A stretch of 64,000 nt of DNA from Golubevia sp. BC0850 (GCA_012976225.1 JAAVVG010000029.1:165175-229174); one strand, 5' to 3'. Positions 1 to 13,273 are shown, counted from the stretch's first letter. Notes: generated by a model not told the origin, from the letters alone. A program made the numbers and translations.

Positions 1-307
1 AAGGAGAATGTTTGAACTTTTGAGACACGAAGGAAGGGCGAAAGACTGAAATATGGAGCGAGTGAACTTGAATCATTGCATGCATCTGAAGAAAAGCAAA
101 GAAATAGGTTGAGGGAGAACAAGAAAAGAATGAACACTAACGGAGGATGGGATAGAGGGGGGGGGAGCATAATATGAGATGAGGGGTAGAGTAGAGGAAG
201 GGTATAGTCAATCTCGAAGCAAGTTGATAAACGTTAGACTGGAGGTCGTTCGGAAAGCGGAAGATTCTTTTTGTGTGTGTTGTAGATGGTGGTTTGATGG
301 ACCGAGG

Positions 308-3300
308 CTAGTTGTTAGAGCCCATGAAGTCTCCCCATGGCTCGTTCGGGAAGCTAGCGTTTCCGTTCGGAGCACCACCTTCAAAGTCGAAGTCGAACAG
401 GTCATTCATACCCATACCATTGAGCATGCTTCCAAACTCTTCCAGATTCTGAGGAGGATTTGAGCTTGAGTTCTGCTGCTGGAAGAGAGAAGTGGGAGAG
501 GAGGTGGGTAAGGTCAGAAAAGATTGAGAAAAGTCGACTCGGAATCAGGTGCATCAATACTCACGTCGAATCCAGATATCGCATCGAAGTCCATCATCAA
601 CTGGCCCTGTTGATTCTGCTGCGAAGCGTTGTTCTGAGCCTGAGCGTGTCCAGAGTCGGAACCGGCCATGACATTAGAAGCGGCATCTCCTTTACCATTG
701 TTGGGCGTCTGAGAAGCATCTCTACCTGGCGTAGGGATACTCGAGCTAGCAGGAGTGTTGGCTTGTTGGACTGGAGTCGAGCCAGCTGGAGGAGCTCCAC
801 CAGCTGAAGTAGAACCTCCTGGAGTTCCATTAGCAGAGGCTGCGCTCATTACTGGAGTCTTCTGGACCTTCGAGTTCTTCCTCTGGCGAGTCTCCTTCTT
901 CTTTGGCTTCTCAGCGGCGGCTTTGGAAGCGTTGGAGGCGGCCGAAGGAGAGGGAGCTTGAGGTTGATTTGAGTTCGGCGGCGGCTGGCTCTGTTGATTC
1001 TGCATCTGACCTTGTTGAGGTTGTGGACCGGAAGGACCTCTCTGACCTCGCATGTTTGGACTTGAGACGTTCTGAGGAAGAGGAGGGCCCATACCACCAG
1101 TAGCGTTCGGATTGTTGTTCTGCTGAGAAGGGTTGGTAGAAGCGGAGCCAGATCGTTGCATGATTGGGCGTTGAGGTTGAGGTTGAGCGAATTGGTGCTG
1201 TTGCTGTTGCTGTTGTTGCATGGCTTCGTCTCTCATCTGCTGCTGATTGGAAAGGCCATGGAATTGTTGCATCGCTCTGATCCGCTGAGCGTCGATCTGA
1301 GAAGCGGTAGCGCTGTAGTCCATAGATCGGTTTGGATCTTGATGATGCATTCCCATTTGAGGATGCTGACTCATTCCTTCTCCTTGAGGAGTAGGTGGAC
1401 CTCGAGGTGGTTGCCCATTTCCATTCTGCGTTCCTCCTCCAGGTCCCATCATGCTCGTCATCAAGCCTGGATCGCTAGTAGCCATCGCCGGAGTCATTCG
1501 ACTGTTAGCAGCAGCTTGAGCGGCTCTCTGCTGAGGCGTTAGCATCTGACCAGGTCCTTGATTCTGAGAGTAAGGACTACCTCGCTGTTGAGGGGGAGGC
1601 GGAGCTCCTTGACCTGGACCTCCTCCTCCTGTCGATCCTCGATGAGCCATTTGAGACTGCTGTATCTGTTGACGTTGCTGCTGCTGCTGCTGTTGTGGCG
1701 GCTGCTGAGGTTGGGCTTTGAGAAGCAACAAAAGTTGATGAGCTCTGGATTGAAGTTGAACGGCGGCAGCGTGAAGCTGCGAGTACTGAGGAGACCCTAC
1801 TGGATGTGTGTCTCTCTTGGCGAACTCGTTCCTCATCTGCTGACCCATCTCGTTCCACTGAGTGAGAACTACTTGCTGCTGTTTCATCGTCAACAGAGGG
1901 TGACCTCCATCGGGAGTGAGAGGTTGCCCAGGAGCCAGCTGCTGCTGTCCAGGAGGACGTTGAATAGTAGAAGTAGGAGTCGAGAATCCTGGCTGGTGAC
2001 CTGGAGTTCCTCCTCCTGGCGTTCCTGGTTGCGGTCCTTGGGCTCCTGCCCTTCCTCCATCGGGTCCAGCAGAGGGTGGACGACCTCCAAGCGGCTGTTG
2101 AGACATGGCAGGAGATCCGGGTAGACCTTGCATCAAGTGAGGAGGTCTTACTTGAGGTCCGGCTCCACCCTGCTGCTGCAGCTGTCGTTGAGCAGCCGCT
2201 TGAGCTGCTTGTTGCTGCTGTTGTTGTTGAGCGCGAGCTTGAGCTTCGAACTGACCCGGCTGACCTCTCATGCTGGCTGCCAACTGCTGCTGCTGCTGTT
2301 GTTGTTGCTGTTGAGATTGCTGACCTTGTTGTTGAGCTTGAGTAGGGATGGCGAAAACGTTGATGAGATTGACTCGGTCGGCGTGGCTCATCGTCTTGAG
2401 CTGTTCCAGAGAGATTCCACCACGCTGAGCTGCAGCGACTAGCAAGTTCTGCTGCTCTGTGGGAGTCATCTGAGCGAGGTTTCGAGTAGCTTGTTGGGCT
2501 TGAGGTGGCTGTCCGGCGAAGGAGGAAGACCTGGAATGATCCAGTCCAGCTGCAAAGCTTGGGTTCGTACCTACGACGACTGGAGGGAATCTTCCGTTGG
2601 CACTAGAGAGATCTACAGAAGGACTATGCTCCATAGACATCTGCTCTCGCCGCCTGTTTGCTTCCACCAGTCTCTGGGCGTGCCTCTGCTCTTGATGTTC
2701 GAAGTAGGTACTGGCCTCCACGCTCCCACGTCCAGTCCTTGCTGCGAATACGTCCCAAAAGATAGCCCAGTACCTAAGAATGAGAGGAAGAAGAAGCCAA
2801 AGAAGGGACAGGTTAGCTCAAGCGCCGATCGAAAGAGAAGAGAGGAGAGCTTGCTCGTCGAATCACTCACTCGAATAGTAGACCTTGTGGAGTCTTGAGG
2901 GGAACGTCAGGAGGTTCAGGTTGACCTGCTTCGTTTGTCATTCCAGCTTCACTCATCAGCGCTCTTGCTGCACTTTGAAATCCGCGTCGTACGAGGTAGT
3001 CCCAGACGTAGACGTCCAACCTGCGAGGAGGGAGGAGAGGAGGAGCAAAGCAAGATGAGATTCGGTGATTTCCAAAGCAGACTGAACGCTACTGATGACT
3101 ATCAACTATGATATGATTTCAGTCTCTTCATTGGATGAGAGCTGAAGAGAGGTAGTCGAGCTTGCTTTCATTGCAAGTCAAGTTCTAGCTCGCTCGATCT
3201 CCAAGTCGAACTTCCCACCAATCCACCCTCTCCGTCAGCTTCAACAGATAACTTCTGATTGACACTCACTTAGTAGCTTCTTCGCCCCAAATCCGACCAT

Positions 3301-3883
3301 CTTCTTCTCTTCTCATTCCTCCTTGCATTCCAGGACCAGGCCCACCTTGCTGAGATTGAGGACCCATTCCATTCCTACTATTCAAATTGGCATAATTGTA
3401 ATTCCTTCCAGGACTTCCAACATCTCCCTTTACACCAGGAGTTCCAGCGATCGATGGATTGTTGCTATTAGAAGGATTAGCAGATTGAGATTCGGAATCC
3501 TTACCATTCCCACGAGCCCTCTTGTCCGAGCTCAATCCACCATTCCCTTGGTTTGAATCCGGACTACCTGAAGCTCCTCGCTTTCGTGAAGTTCCTCCGG
3601 ATGATCCAGGATTCTGATTGTTACCTAGAGAGGAAGATGAAGCTCCTCCAGAAGGAGAGTTTCCTCCATTCTGTTGCTTGCTCATTCCTCCTCCTCCTCC
3701 TCCGTTCCCGCTCGAACCTGGAGGTCCACCATTAGAACTGGTTGATTGCTGTTGTTGCTGAGATGGAGGATGACCTGTCTGGGATTGTTCTCCTACCGGA
3801 GCGTAAGGTTGAGGAGGATAAACGCTGGAGGAAGTGCTCGGACCAGCACCTGATGCAGGGTAGCTGGAGTATTGATTTGACAT
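308..3883 (-). CDS. LUFS-domain transcriptional regulator (FLO8/SOM1-like), poly-Gln rich
   Basis: Four exons on the minus strand: 3883-3270, 3020-2871, 2773-565 and 478-308, total 3144 nt (1047 aa). The start is the ATG at 3883 and the stop is TAG at 308-310. Exon 2 and the start of exon 3 (about residues 205-290) encode a LisH motif (DVYVWDYLVRRGFQSAARAL) followed by LLFEYWAIFWDVFAART and YFEHQ, the arrangement of the LUFS domain of LEUNIG, Flo8 and SSDP proteins. The rest is low complexity, rich in Gln, Pro, Gly and Ser, with several poly-Gln runs, and the acidic C-terminus ends in PWGDFMGSNN. Fungal members (Flo8, Som1) are nuclear regulators acting with cAMP-PKA signalling in adhesion and morphogenesis. 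That role is inferred here; the domain is seen directly. All three introns have GTGAGT donors. Confidence 0.85.
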
Positions 3884-5645
3884 GGGCTCCTTTTAGAGGT
3901 TGAGGGACATTCGAGATTGAGTTGAATTTGAAGGTTGAATGGATTAGAGTTGATGGTTGGTTTGAAGTTTGAGGAAAAAGATGAAGAAGAGTTGAGTTAG
4001 TGAAAGAAGCCGAGAGAGGATTGAAGATAAGGTGGGTTGGATCGAGAGCAGAGGAAGGAAAGGCTTGGGGGTTATTCGGAGGGAATAGAGAGAAGGAAGA
4101 GAGAGAATAGCTAGATGTGAAGAGCTGCTGATCTAACTCTAAAAGGTGAAGTGATGGATTGTCCGGTGGATGGAGAGGAGATGGAGAAGAACTCTCCAAG
4201 AACACAAAGGACTTTGTGGATTTCCTGAAACTCACCCTTTCCCAATTATTAACTCTCCCACTATTCTCCCTACTTCCTTGCTCGATTGAATAGGTGTGAT
4301 TATTGGGATAATCGAATTCAAGGCTTGAGCTGTAAGTTTGACTTCGTTGGGGCTGTCGATGGTGATCTTGAAGATGATCTTGATATTCTGAGTTGGAATT
4401 ACTTCTTAGGGGAGCGGTCCCTCGTCCAACCATCTCCTTTTGGTCAGAGATTTGAATGGGAAGAAGTTTGAGAGAGTAGGAAAGGAAAGGACTTGGTCCA
4501 AATTAGGAGACAGCGGTAGGGATAGAGGGAGGAAAGGAGGAGAGGTTTGGAATTGGTGGAGCTGGAGAGTACTTCTGGATTGGGAAGTTTTCGGTTGAAT
4601 CGTCTTCTCTTGGCAGCCCCTGCTGAACTTGATCTTCGAAGATTCTTTTTTTCTGGATTCTCTTAGAACCAAAGGAAAGGGAAGAAGGGGAGGCAGAATA
4701 GAAGGAAGGTCCAAAGCCAACCAACGGCGATATGAATCTCCAGCAAACCTTATAACAAAGGAACTCTTCAGGTTTACGTTTTTCCTTTCTACCGGTGGGA
4801 TCTGTGTATTCTGTATTCTGTGTTCCCTGAACTTCTGTAAAGTGCTCTGTCTGTATGCTCCAGAATTTTGCGGAGGCTTGGAGGAGTCGAGGCCCTCCTT
4901 CGGGACTCGTTTGAGGATCTTGATTCCTCAAGCTCAAGATTCGTTTTGTTTTCCCGGCCATGTATCGATTCAAAGGTTCAAAAGCAAGGAACCTGCTATC
5001 AGACTGTATACATCCTGAAGAGGCTCTGAATCGCGAAAGGACTCTACAAGCAAGTCCAAAGAAATGAGGACTAATGAGGCTTTACAAGCTTGCTCTATTA
5101 GAGAGTTTGAGTATGTTGTACATCATGATATTTGGAACTTTGAGCCAAATCAGAGAGAGAGGACGAGAAGAAAATTCATAGAAATTGAAGTGAGGGAGAG
5201 CGTGTTCAGGGATGTTGCCTTCTACGACTGACTGAAACGCAACCTCGCCAGAGGTCTGATGAGGCCCGACAAACTCAGAGGAGATGGTCGTGCAGGCGAA
5301 GGGTGCATTCGGGAGTATGTTGGAGTTGAAGAGAGAGCTCGAGAGATTGTGGAGCTTAGCATGGCAGGAGGGCAGCTGAAGGAGAGGGAAGATGAGAATT
5401 AAACGGGAAGGATCAGCATTCGTCTCTCGTCGCCACGCATACATTCTCCATTTTGCGACCTCTCGAGTATCTTGAGAAGACTGCCAAGTCCATTTCCGAG
5501 GAGCTTCCAGAATGCCTGATCCAATAACAGACAGAGGATAGCTCTCTTCCACCTCTTCTCATCATCTTGCCTTGCTTTCCACTCTCATTTGATCCTCGAG
5601 AGGCTCCTTTCAGCTCTTGGATCCACCAGAAGATATTCAGATGAC
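3884..5645. other. Long leader / intergenic region
   Basis: About 1.76 kb between the LUFS regulator start and the 3' end of uS13m. It contains pyrimidine-biased tracts and a few medium open frames on the minus strand (for example 4503-4973 and 5082-5552) with no family motif and no convincing splice pattern. A long 5' leader and promoter for the regulator is the simplest reading, because such genes often have long leaders. No RNA gene or repeat was recognised. Confidence 0.4.
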
Positions 5646-6312
5646 TCACCTATCGCCAGCAAACGTTCCAAACTGTCTCCTCTCAACTCTATTCAACTTC
5701 CTAGCAGTCTGAGCATTCCTTCTAGTTCTCTGTCCTCTAACCGGAAGACCTCCAGCATGCCTTCTACCCTTATAAGATCCAACCATTCGATGATGAGCAA
5801 TATTTGCTTGCATAGCTCTTCTCAAATCTGATTCCAGAACCAAAGACCTAAGAGGATCGTTCGAAGGAGAATGCCTTTGAGAAGGCGGTAAAAGAAATTC
5901 AGCTTTCGTCGAACGTGGAATTGAGGAGGATGAAGAATTTGATAAGATTGATGAAGGTGATGGAAGGATTGATGAAGTTGGAGTCGGAGCTCTTGAAGGG
6001 ATGGATCCTGGAGAAGAGAGGTAAGCTGAAAGCTCTGCTACTTGAGATTCAGATAGAGAGGCTACTGTGGCCCTTTCGTGAAGTTGTAATCTGGCACAAA
6101 GCTTGCTGGAGGTGGCGTATGAAATCCCGTAGAAGGCAGTAAGAGCAATCTGGTCGAGAGAAAGAGGAGGAGAGAGAGGAAGAAGGAAGGATGAGATTGG
6201 ATCAAGATGGAGAAGTTTCCTTGAAGAGCTCCAACCTGGGTTCCGTTGGACTGAATTGAATACTAACTCTGACTAGCTTGTGATCTGGAAGGTGGGCTCC
6301 TAATAGATACAT
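5646..6312 (-). CDS. Mitochondrial small-subunit ribosomal protein uS13m
   Basis: Two exons, 6312-6268 (15 codons) and 6149-5646, giving 182 aa. The joined start MYLLGAHLPDHKLVR plus IALTAFYGISYATSSKLC matches the N-terminal S13 helix-turn region. The C-terminal half carries HHRMVGSYKGRRHAGGLP, VRGQRTRRNAQTARKLNR, the rRNA/tRNA-contacting tail typical of S13. An inserted Ser/Pro-rich stretch of about 45 residues lies between the two conserved halves, consistent with a mitochondrial (SWS2-type) rather than a bacterial protein. It would sit in the head of the mitoribosomal small subunit. The intron (6267-6150) has a GTTAGT donor and CAG acceptor. The annotated TGA stop overlaps a perfect AG|GTGAGT donor-like site, so a short extra 3' exon cannot be excluded. 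Head-to-head with the MFS gene. Confidence 0.9.
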
Positions 6313-6391
6313 TTTGAGGCGCTGATGAGGTTGTGGTCAAGAGAGGTTCTTCTCGCTGCAACTTCTTATTTCTCTTGCCAAAAAAGCACGG
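6313..6391. promoter_or_regulatory. 79-bp bidirectional promoter interval
   Basis: Only 79 bp separate the ATG codons of uS13m (minus) and the MFS transporter (plus). The interval must hold both leaders and shared promoter elements unless transcription starts inside the opposite gene. No TATA box is evident. Confidence 0.55.
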
Positions 6392-8951
6392 ATGCCAATT
6401 TCTCCAAAATTATCGAATAGACCACTTCCATCTTCTAAGTTGGTCATCTCTAGCAATCCAAACCCAGATCAAGGACTAGATTCAACAGAAGAGGACGATT
6501 CCAACTCGATCTCTCAAGGTGCAACAGTCGGGCCATCCTCCCCTCAACGACGAAGACCTTCGACCGGAAGAAGGAGGAGTTCTTCTATTACTGCAAGTGC
6601 CGAATTGATGTCTGCTTACTCAAATAACCAGTCAAATCCGAGCTTGAACAGGAGAGCTTCAAAGTCATCTTCCGTTTCTGCCTCGAATGGCAAGGGCAAG
6701 CTGACGAATCAAGACGAGGATGAAGAAAGGAGAGAGGAGAATCAGGGTCTACTCGAACACTATGAAGAATATCTTCCTTCTCAGAACTTTAGACCAAGGC
6801 GTAAGTAAGAGCAAAGGTTCTAAGAGAGGAGAATCTCTTCTCATTCGACCTCGCCGGCGGGCTGACATTCCTCTGTCTCCCACCTGCTTTCTCTCAGCGT
6901 ATCACATAGCCATTGTCTCTTGTTTGGCAGCTCTAGGAAATGGAATACCTTTACCTACCGTATTCTCACTCTACAAGACGGTCATGTGCGGAATTGTGGG
7001 CGACAAGGATGAAACCTCTAATTCGCTCCACCTCCTATCATCGGAAAAGAAAGGCTTCTGGTCTATCCTCTTCCCACCTTCTCCAGAACTTCCACTTCCC
7101 GCAGAATGTCCAACATCAGAAGTAGCAAGCTTGACATCCTTCTATTCCTCAACTCTAGCAGTCACCGGAGCTCTACTCTCACTTCTTCTACTTCAACTTT
7201 TAACGAATTTGACAACCAAAAATAAGTCCTCAACTTTAGGATTCCATTTCAAGAAACTCGGAAGGAAACCACCTCTAATCTTCGTTCATTGCTTTCTTTC
7301 TTTGACCTATCTACTTTGTGCAGTCTTTCCGTTGATCTTCTTCCCAAGTCACCCAATTTTAACTGCTGTCACTCTAGGTTTATCAAGGGTACTAGCAGAT
7401 GCGAATAATGGAAGTCCTCTGATGCTTTTGACTCAGAACTACGTTTTTGATACCACCGATACCGAACATCATGCTTCCAGGTGAGTGATCGTAGAGTCTT
7501 CCGAAGGCTGTTCAAGCCGAGCTGACTCTTCTTGAATCTCTTCCAATTACTACAGCTTGGCGTTTGTTGATGGGTTATCTCAGCTAGGAAGTTTCCCTTC
7601 TGCCGCCATCGGAGGATGGATAGCCAGTTTGACTCGCAACTTCTGGTCACCTTTCTATTCTGCAGCTGTTGTTCTGGCTATCGCAAGCGTCTACATCATG
7701 ACTTGCGTTCCGGAGAGTAGGAAAGGGTTCCGAGAGGGTGCTGGAAGGGAAGAAGAGGAGGAGGAAGAAGAAGCAGAACAGCGGAATCTGGAAGGCTCAA
7801 GTGATGAAGAAAGAGATCGGGAAAGCTCCAGTTCTTCGCAAGCTGGTAATCCGGCATCAAGGTCGACTCAAACCCAAGACACCTCAACTCAACGACTCAA
7901 ATGGTCTCCACTGAGGGTTATCTCCTTTCTATCTCCTCTACTACTATTTCTTCCAGTTCGTCTACCACATTCAACCCACTTAAGTACTCCAGGCGAAACT
8001 TCAAATGATTCGAAACGCAAGCGTTTAAGATATCTACTTCTACCGCCGCTACTATTCCTCCTTTCTCTTCTGGAAGCCTGCTACAACGTCTTCATTCTGC
8101 CAGCTCTTCTCCTTTACAATACCGACATTTTAGGTCTCTCAGTTATTCAAAACGGTTTAGTCGTTAGTGGTCTTCAAGCAGTAAGGGGACTTTGGCTCAT
8201 TGCCATATGGCCAAGAGGACTAAGCTGGTGGAGAGGGAGCTCGAAGGAAGAGGACGAGCAACGTTCGTCGAACTCCAACTCAGAAGATCAAGCATCAAAG
8301 AAGAATCAACTCAATAGGCCAAAGAGACCAAATCCAATGATTAGAACTTCTTACGGATCAACTTCTTATTCACCCGAAACCCCTCTACCAGACGATAGAG
8401 CTCCTCTAGGCTCCAATTCAAGTAAAGATGCTTCTCTGAAAAGAGAAAGATCTGGAGATTTGGTTCCTCTGATTTTCTCCTACGCACAAGCCTCGATTGG
8501 GTTTATGATTCTCTCCACCTCAAGATCTAGCTTTTGGTCCAATCCTCTGATTCCAATCGTCATGGGAACTTGGGTTTTGGAGACTGGAAGTGGTTCTCAC
8601 TCGTGTAGGACAAGTTTAATCGTCAAAACTTTAGGAGATCTGATCACAGATAACAGGAAGAGGGAACAAGAGAATGAGGTAGAAACTTCGGATCAAGATC
8701 AAACTACAGAGGTTTCCGAAAGCAATTCAAAAGGATCAGATCCAAGGGATACTGATCTTGAAACGTCTCTCCTTTCAGCTCTCCAACTTCTAGCGACTCT
8801 GACTCTTTCTTCAATTCCGGTCTTTACTTCGGCAGTCTACTCCTGGGGATTGAAAATTGATCTACCAGAGAGCGTTTGGATTTTGAAAGCTCTTTGTTCA
8901 CTGGGAAGTCTGGTTCTCGCTGGGTTAGTTTGGTGGGTCGATGGGTGGTGA
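6392..8951 (+). CDS. Major facilitator superfamily transporter, 12 TM segments
   Basis: Three exons, 6392-6800, 6898-7480 and 7556-8951, 2388 nt (795 aa). Residues 1-136 form a Ser/Arg-rich cytosolic N-terminus. Hydrophobic segments then follow in MFS order, six before and six after a long acidic, Glu-rich loop (around 7735-7900); a second hydrophilic insertion lies around 8225-8450 between TM8 and TM9. LADANNGSPLMLLTQNYV after TM4 and DGLSQLGSFPSAAIGGW in TM5 are the best-conserved pieces and resemble the tetracycline-resistance/HIAT-like branch of fungal MFS proteins. The substrate is unknown. The long loops make it larger than typical 450-600 aa members. Introns have GTAAGT and GTGAGT donors. 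Confidence 0.8.
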
Positions 8952-9243
8952 TGAGAGAGGGGGTGGATTGGGGGAGGGGGCCGAAGAAAAGCTTGGAGCT
9001 GTAATGTATTTTCTCTGAAACCCTGTTAATCATTCAAAATCAGTGAATACACAAATCAGAAGGCACATTTTCATCAATCCCCTCGAAATATGGGGTGTGC
9101 TCCGAAAGGTCAAACTATAAGCCTAAGACTTTTCTTCTCAAGCTCTACATGTCGTCTCTCTTCCCACACACGCATCTTTGCTATATACTTCTTGGCAAAT
9201 CTCACAAACTCAACTTCAACAGCAACTTTCTAGAGATATCAAA

Positions 9244-12200
9244 ATGCCTTCTCGAGGAAGAGGTAGAGGCAAAGGAAGAGGAGGAGGAGGTGGTGGTGGT
9301 GGTGGTGGAAGAGGGAAAGGTAATAGAGGTGGATCTGGGAACAATTGGAACCAGGACAGAAATGATGCAACCAGAGTCGGTTGGGCAAGTGATGAGACTG
9401 GGATGGTGAATCATAAATTGTGAGTACATAGGAGAGCAGGATCGGGAGGAGATGGTTGAGTGCAAGCCGAATGAATTCCAGATTGAGCCTGGAAGAGACT
9501 CCTTGGGCTTGCGCGGAAGGATGCTTCGAAAGGAAAGCTCGATAAGTGGATAGTCAGATTCGAATCGAGACAATCATCAACTCGATCTCAGTCGCTCGGC
9601 CTGCTTCCTCAGGTGCCCAGCATCTCATTCTGAACCCACCCCGCCTTACTTCTCTCTCCTCCCGCCTTCCCTTCTCAGTGAAGCCTACTATCACGATCAG
9701 AACATTCTATCTACTCCAGAGGAATGGGCAGCATTTCTTGCAACAATTCGTCAACCTTTACCTACCACTTTCAGAATTACTGGAGGACTACCTTCTACCT
9801 CTCAAATCAGTTCCCAAATGCTTAACGTTCATCTACCCTCCCTATCATCCGTCATCTTCGAAGGTCAGCCAGTACCTGCACCCATTCAAATGGCTTGGTA
9901 TCCAAATCATCTAGCATGGTCCTTAGATGTCAAGAAGAATGTCTTGAGAAAGAACTCCGAATTCAAGAAGTTTCAAAGATTCTTGGTCTCTGAGACCGAA
10001 GTTGGAAACATCAGTAGACAAGAAGCTGTTTCGATGCTGCCTCCTCTATTCATGAAGATCGAAGAATGGCATGTCGTACTCGACATGTGTGCAAGTCCTG
10101 GAAGCAAGACCGCTCAAATCGTTGAGATGCTGCATGGAGCTAGCGGATTGGGTATAGAATCTGAAGGAGAGGATGGAACAAAAGTGGAAGGCTACAATCC
10201 GAATCCAAAAGGATTAGTCATAGCAAATGATTCAGACACCAAGAGAGCTCATATGCTAGTCCATCAATCTTCTCGTCTACCTTCTCCAAATCTTCTAGTC
10301 ACCAATTTAGATGCTTCTGTCTTTCCCAAGATGCAAGTTCCTTATCTAGAGAAGCCAAAGGAAAACTCCGAAACGAGCGGGAAGGGAATCGAAACGAGGC
10401 CTCTACTTTTCGATCGAATCTTAGCCGATGTGCCTTGTTCGGGAGATGGTACTATCAGGAAGAACATTGGAATTTGGAAGGATTGGGGAACTCAGAATGC
10501 GAATGGAATTCACAGGTGAGTCTGGAGGGGAAACCCTTCAGTTTAGATCGGCGAGAGCATCGTCTCTTCTCGACTCCGATCCTGTAGATTCTCACACGTC
10601 GTACCTCTCCTCTCCTCCTTACAGCCTTCAACTCAGAATTCTGCTCCGAGGTATTGCTCTTCTCAGACCCGGAGGTCGTCTTGTCTACTCGACTTGCTCC
10701 ATGAACCCAATCGAGAATGAAGCTGTCATCTCGGCTGCTCTACGTGAATTGGGAGCTCAAGCGCCTATGGATTCAGATTATTCAGAGGTCGGAGGCGAAG
10801 GATTCAAAGAAGGCGGAGTCAAACTAGTCGACTGCTCGGATATGCTTCCAGATCTGAAGCGAAGGAAAGGTCTCACCAGCTGGAAGGTCTCTCCTTGGAA
10901 GGCTAAGTCTCCGGCTCCAGGTTCGACTGCCGCTGAGAATGGAGAAGAAGCTTTTAGTGAGACTGTTGCCGCAGCTGAAGCATCAACCTCTACGACGGAG
11001 CCAGTAGACAGCAACGTGGACGTTCCGGGAACTGCCTCTTACAGATCCAAAGTTCTACCATCGTGTCACTGGGTTTCATCTCATGATGAACTCAAGACTC
11101 TAGATGAGAACTTAGCTGGAACGACCGCCAAGACTCTTTGGGGACATGGAAACGAAAGGAATCTTGGAATCGAGAAGTGCATGCGAGTCTATCCTCATGA
11201 TCAGAATACTGGAGGCTTCTTTGTTGCTGTTCTCGAGAAGAAGGAACTTCCTCAGAAAAAGAACAAATCAAAGAAAGAATTCGAAGTCGAGGAGAAGGAG
11301 AGAGGTGTGGCAATGGGAATGTCAAGAGCTGTACAGGAGAGAGAAAGGCTATTCCGAATGAGTGGACAAGCACCAGAAGAGACCAAGGCTACTATCTCTC
11401 AGATCCCTGCTGCTGCTGCTAGTTCTTCTGCCGAAGCTCCTGCTACTGCCGACGCCTCCTCATCTGCTGGAACGATGGAAGTGGAAGAGAAGTCGAGCAG
11501 CAAGAGGGCAGCCTCACCATCTCTAGATGAAGCGGCTCCATCCTCTAAGAAAGTCAAATCCTCCGAAGATTCAGCCTACAGCCCTTCAATGGACACTGAT
11601 TCAGGTCATGGCTTATCAGGAGGTTTACCTTACAAAGAAGATCCTTTCGGTTACACTCCTTCTAATGATCCTCAAGTCGACCTTTGCTTCGATCATTTCT
11701 CTCTCTCAGAAAGCTTCCCAAGGCACAATTTGTTGGTTAGAAATTGGAAAAAGGCGCCTCTAAGGAGTATCTATTTGACTAGTGATTCGGTTCATGCTTT
11801 AATTTCGGGAGGAGGAATCGGACCTAGCTATAATGAGAAGAAGGTGATGTTGGCTAGAGCTAAAGGAGAAGGGAGGATCAAAGATGGAGATGATAATGAA
11901 GCCGAAGGGGAAGCTGGAGTTGAAGATCAAGCCGACTCACCAAGACATCCTTACATGAATCCTATCCGGTTGAGACTACTCTCAGCTGGAACAAAGTTGT
12001 TCGCCAGACAGTCCTCAATCCCAGCTGCTCTAGAAGCTTCATTGGAGTGTAGATGGAGAGCCACTTCAGATGGTATCATGGCTTTAAGACCTTTCGTTCT
12101 ACCTTCAAAGATCGTCAAGGCGACTCTAGAGGATCTCAAGTTCTTGATCAAGACTCATTACTCGATGACTGAAGATTTACCTGATGGAAAATTCAAGGAT

Positions 12201-12724
12201 CAAGTCTCTGATTTGAAAAACGGCAGCTTCGTGGTCGATGTTGAGGCTAGCGAGTGTACGGTGGAAGAAAATGAGAAAGACAAAGGCAAGAAAGGAAGGA
12301 ACAATCACGATGATGAATTCAAAGGAAAGAGGTTGATCAAGCTGGAGACCAGACTGACTGTACCTGTCTGGAGAGCTCCTACTAGTATCAACTTGATGCT
12401 AGACAAACAGGAGAAAACGTGAGTTTCCATTCTTGAGTGGATCACAAGACCAAACAGACTATTCTCTGACCAACTCCTTTACTCTCCCTTTACCACTACC
12501 TCAGTGCTCTTTCTCACAGACTCTTCGGAATCGATTTGGCCCCAAGCAAACCAGGTATGCCTCGTGGAAAGAATGCTCCCCCTCCAACCCTCAAGAAAGG
12601 AGTGACCGAAGAGGAGATGGAAGAAGCCATGAACGCCGGCCCAAGTGGAACTTCAGATTTGCTTAAATCAGAGGAAGCCAATGCGGACACTACGAAGCAA
12701 GATCAAGAGAATAAAGAAGCTTGA
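9244..12724 (+). CDS. TRM4: tRNA (cytosine-5) methyltransferase, NSUN2/TRM4 family
   Basis: Four exons, 9244-9419, 9679-10515, 10625-12418 and 12505-12724, 3027 nt (1008 aa). An Arg/Gly-rich N-terminus (RGG-like, with a long Gly run) precedes the conserved FEAYYHDQNIL segment. The SAM-binding loop LDMCASPGSKTAQ is near residue 195. The two catalytic cysteines are visible: DVPCSGDG near 309 (motif IV, enzyme release) and VYSTCSMNPIENE near 360 (motif VI, nucleophile). The family methylates C5 of cytosines in tRNA (positions 34, 40, 48, 49 in yeast) in the nucleus. A low-complexity Ser/Ala/Glu-rich insert (roughly 11240-11600) and a long C-terminal region make it clearly longer than the yeast enzyme (about 680 aa). 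The last splice restores ALSHRLFG, conserved near the C-terminus of the family. Confidence 0.93.
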
Positions 12725-13273
12725 TCCGAAGCGTTGATGTTCCACTAAAGTTCTGTCCCTCCAACTCTTTCTCGGCTCGTGTGTTTCGCTTTAGACTGTC
12801 TCTTTGTACTGTTTGCATTTCAGAATCACACTCCGTTTCTAGTCTTCTTTCCCTCAAAGATCATCTCCATTTGAAGAATTACTTCTCCTCAAAGTAGTCT
12901 TGTTATCTCTACCGTTCTTTCTAACGATTGAGTTTCTACTACTATCCCTTTCTCTCTGTCTTTGACGTTCTGCCAGAGCCGAATCAGTATCATCAGATGC
13001 ATTTGCACCTGGCTGGAAAGATATAAAGCTTGAGATTCTTGTGGAGACAGGAAATCACTTGATGGTAGAGAGTCATTCTCGGTTTTAGAGTTAGGTCTCG
13101 AACTAAGGCTGAGGAAAGATGGGATAGTGACCTGCTTTCAAAATAGGAAGAAGAATGGGAAGAGGAAGAATCAAACTAGATTTGGATGAGATGCTCAGGT
13201 CAAGAGGAGAGAAGAAGAGAATGAAATCCAAGTCTTCTTCTCTCTTTCTCCACATCAGCCCGCTCATCTTTCA
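12725..13273. other. Intergenic region
   Basis: Tandem genes flank this 549-bp stretch. It holds the TRM4 3' UTR (T-rich sequence just after the stop) and the SDR promoter. The last 60 bp before the SDR start are CT-rich. No further gene was recognised. Confidence 0.4.

Noticed and set aside
3732-4433. 233-codon minus-strand frame overlapping the LUFS gene start
   Set aside because: It overlaps the certain first exon in another frame, and the rest is Ser/Pro/Phe-rich leader sequence without motifs.
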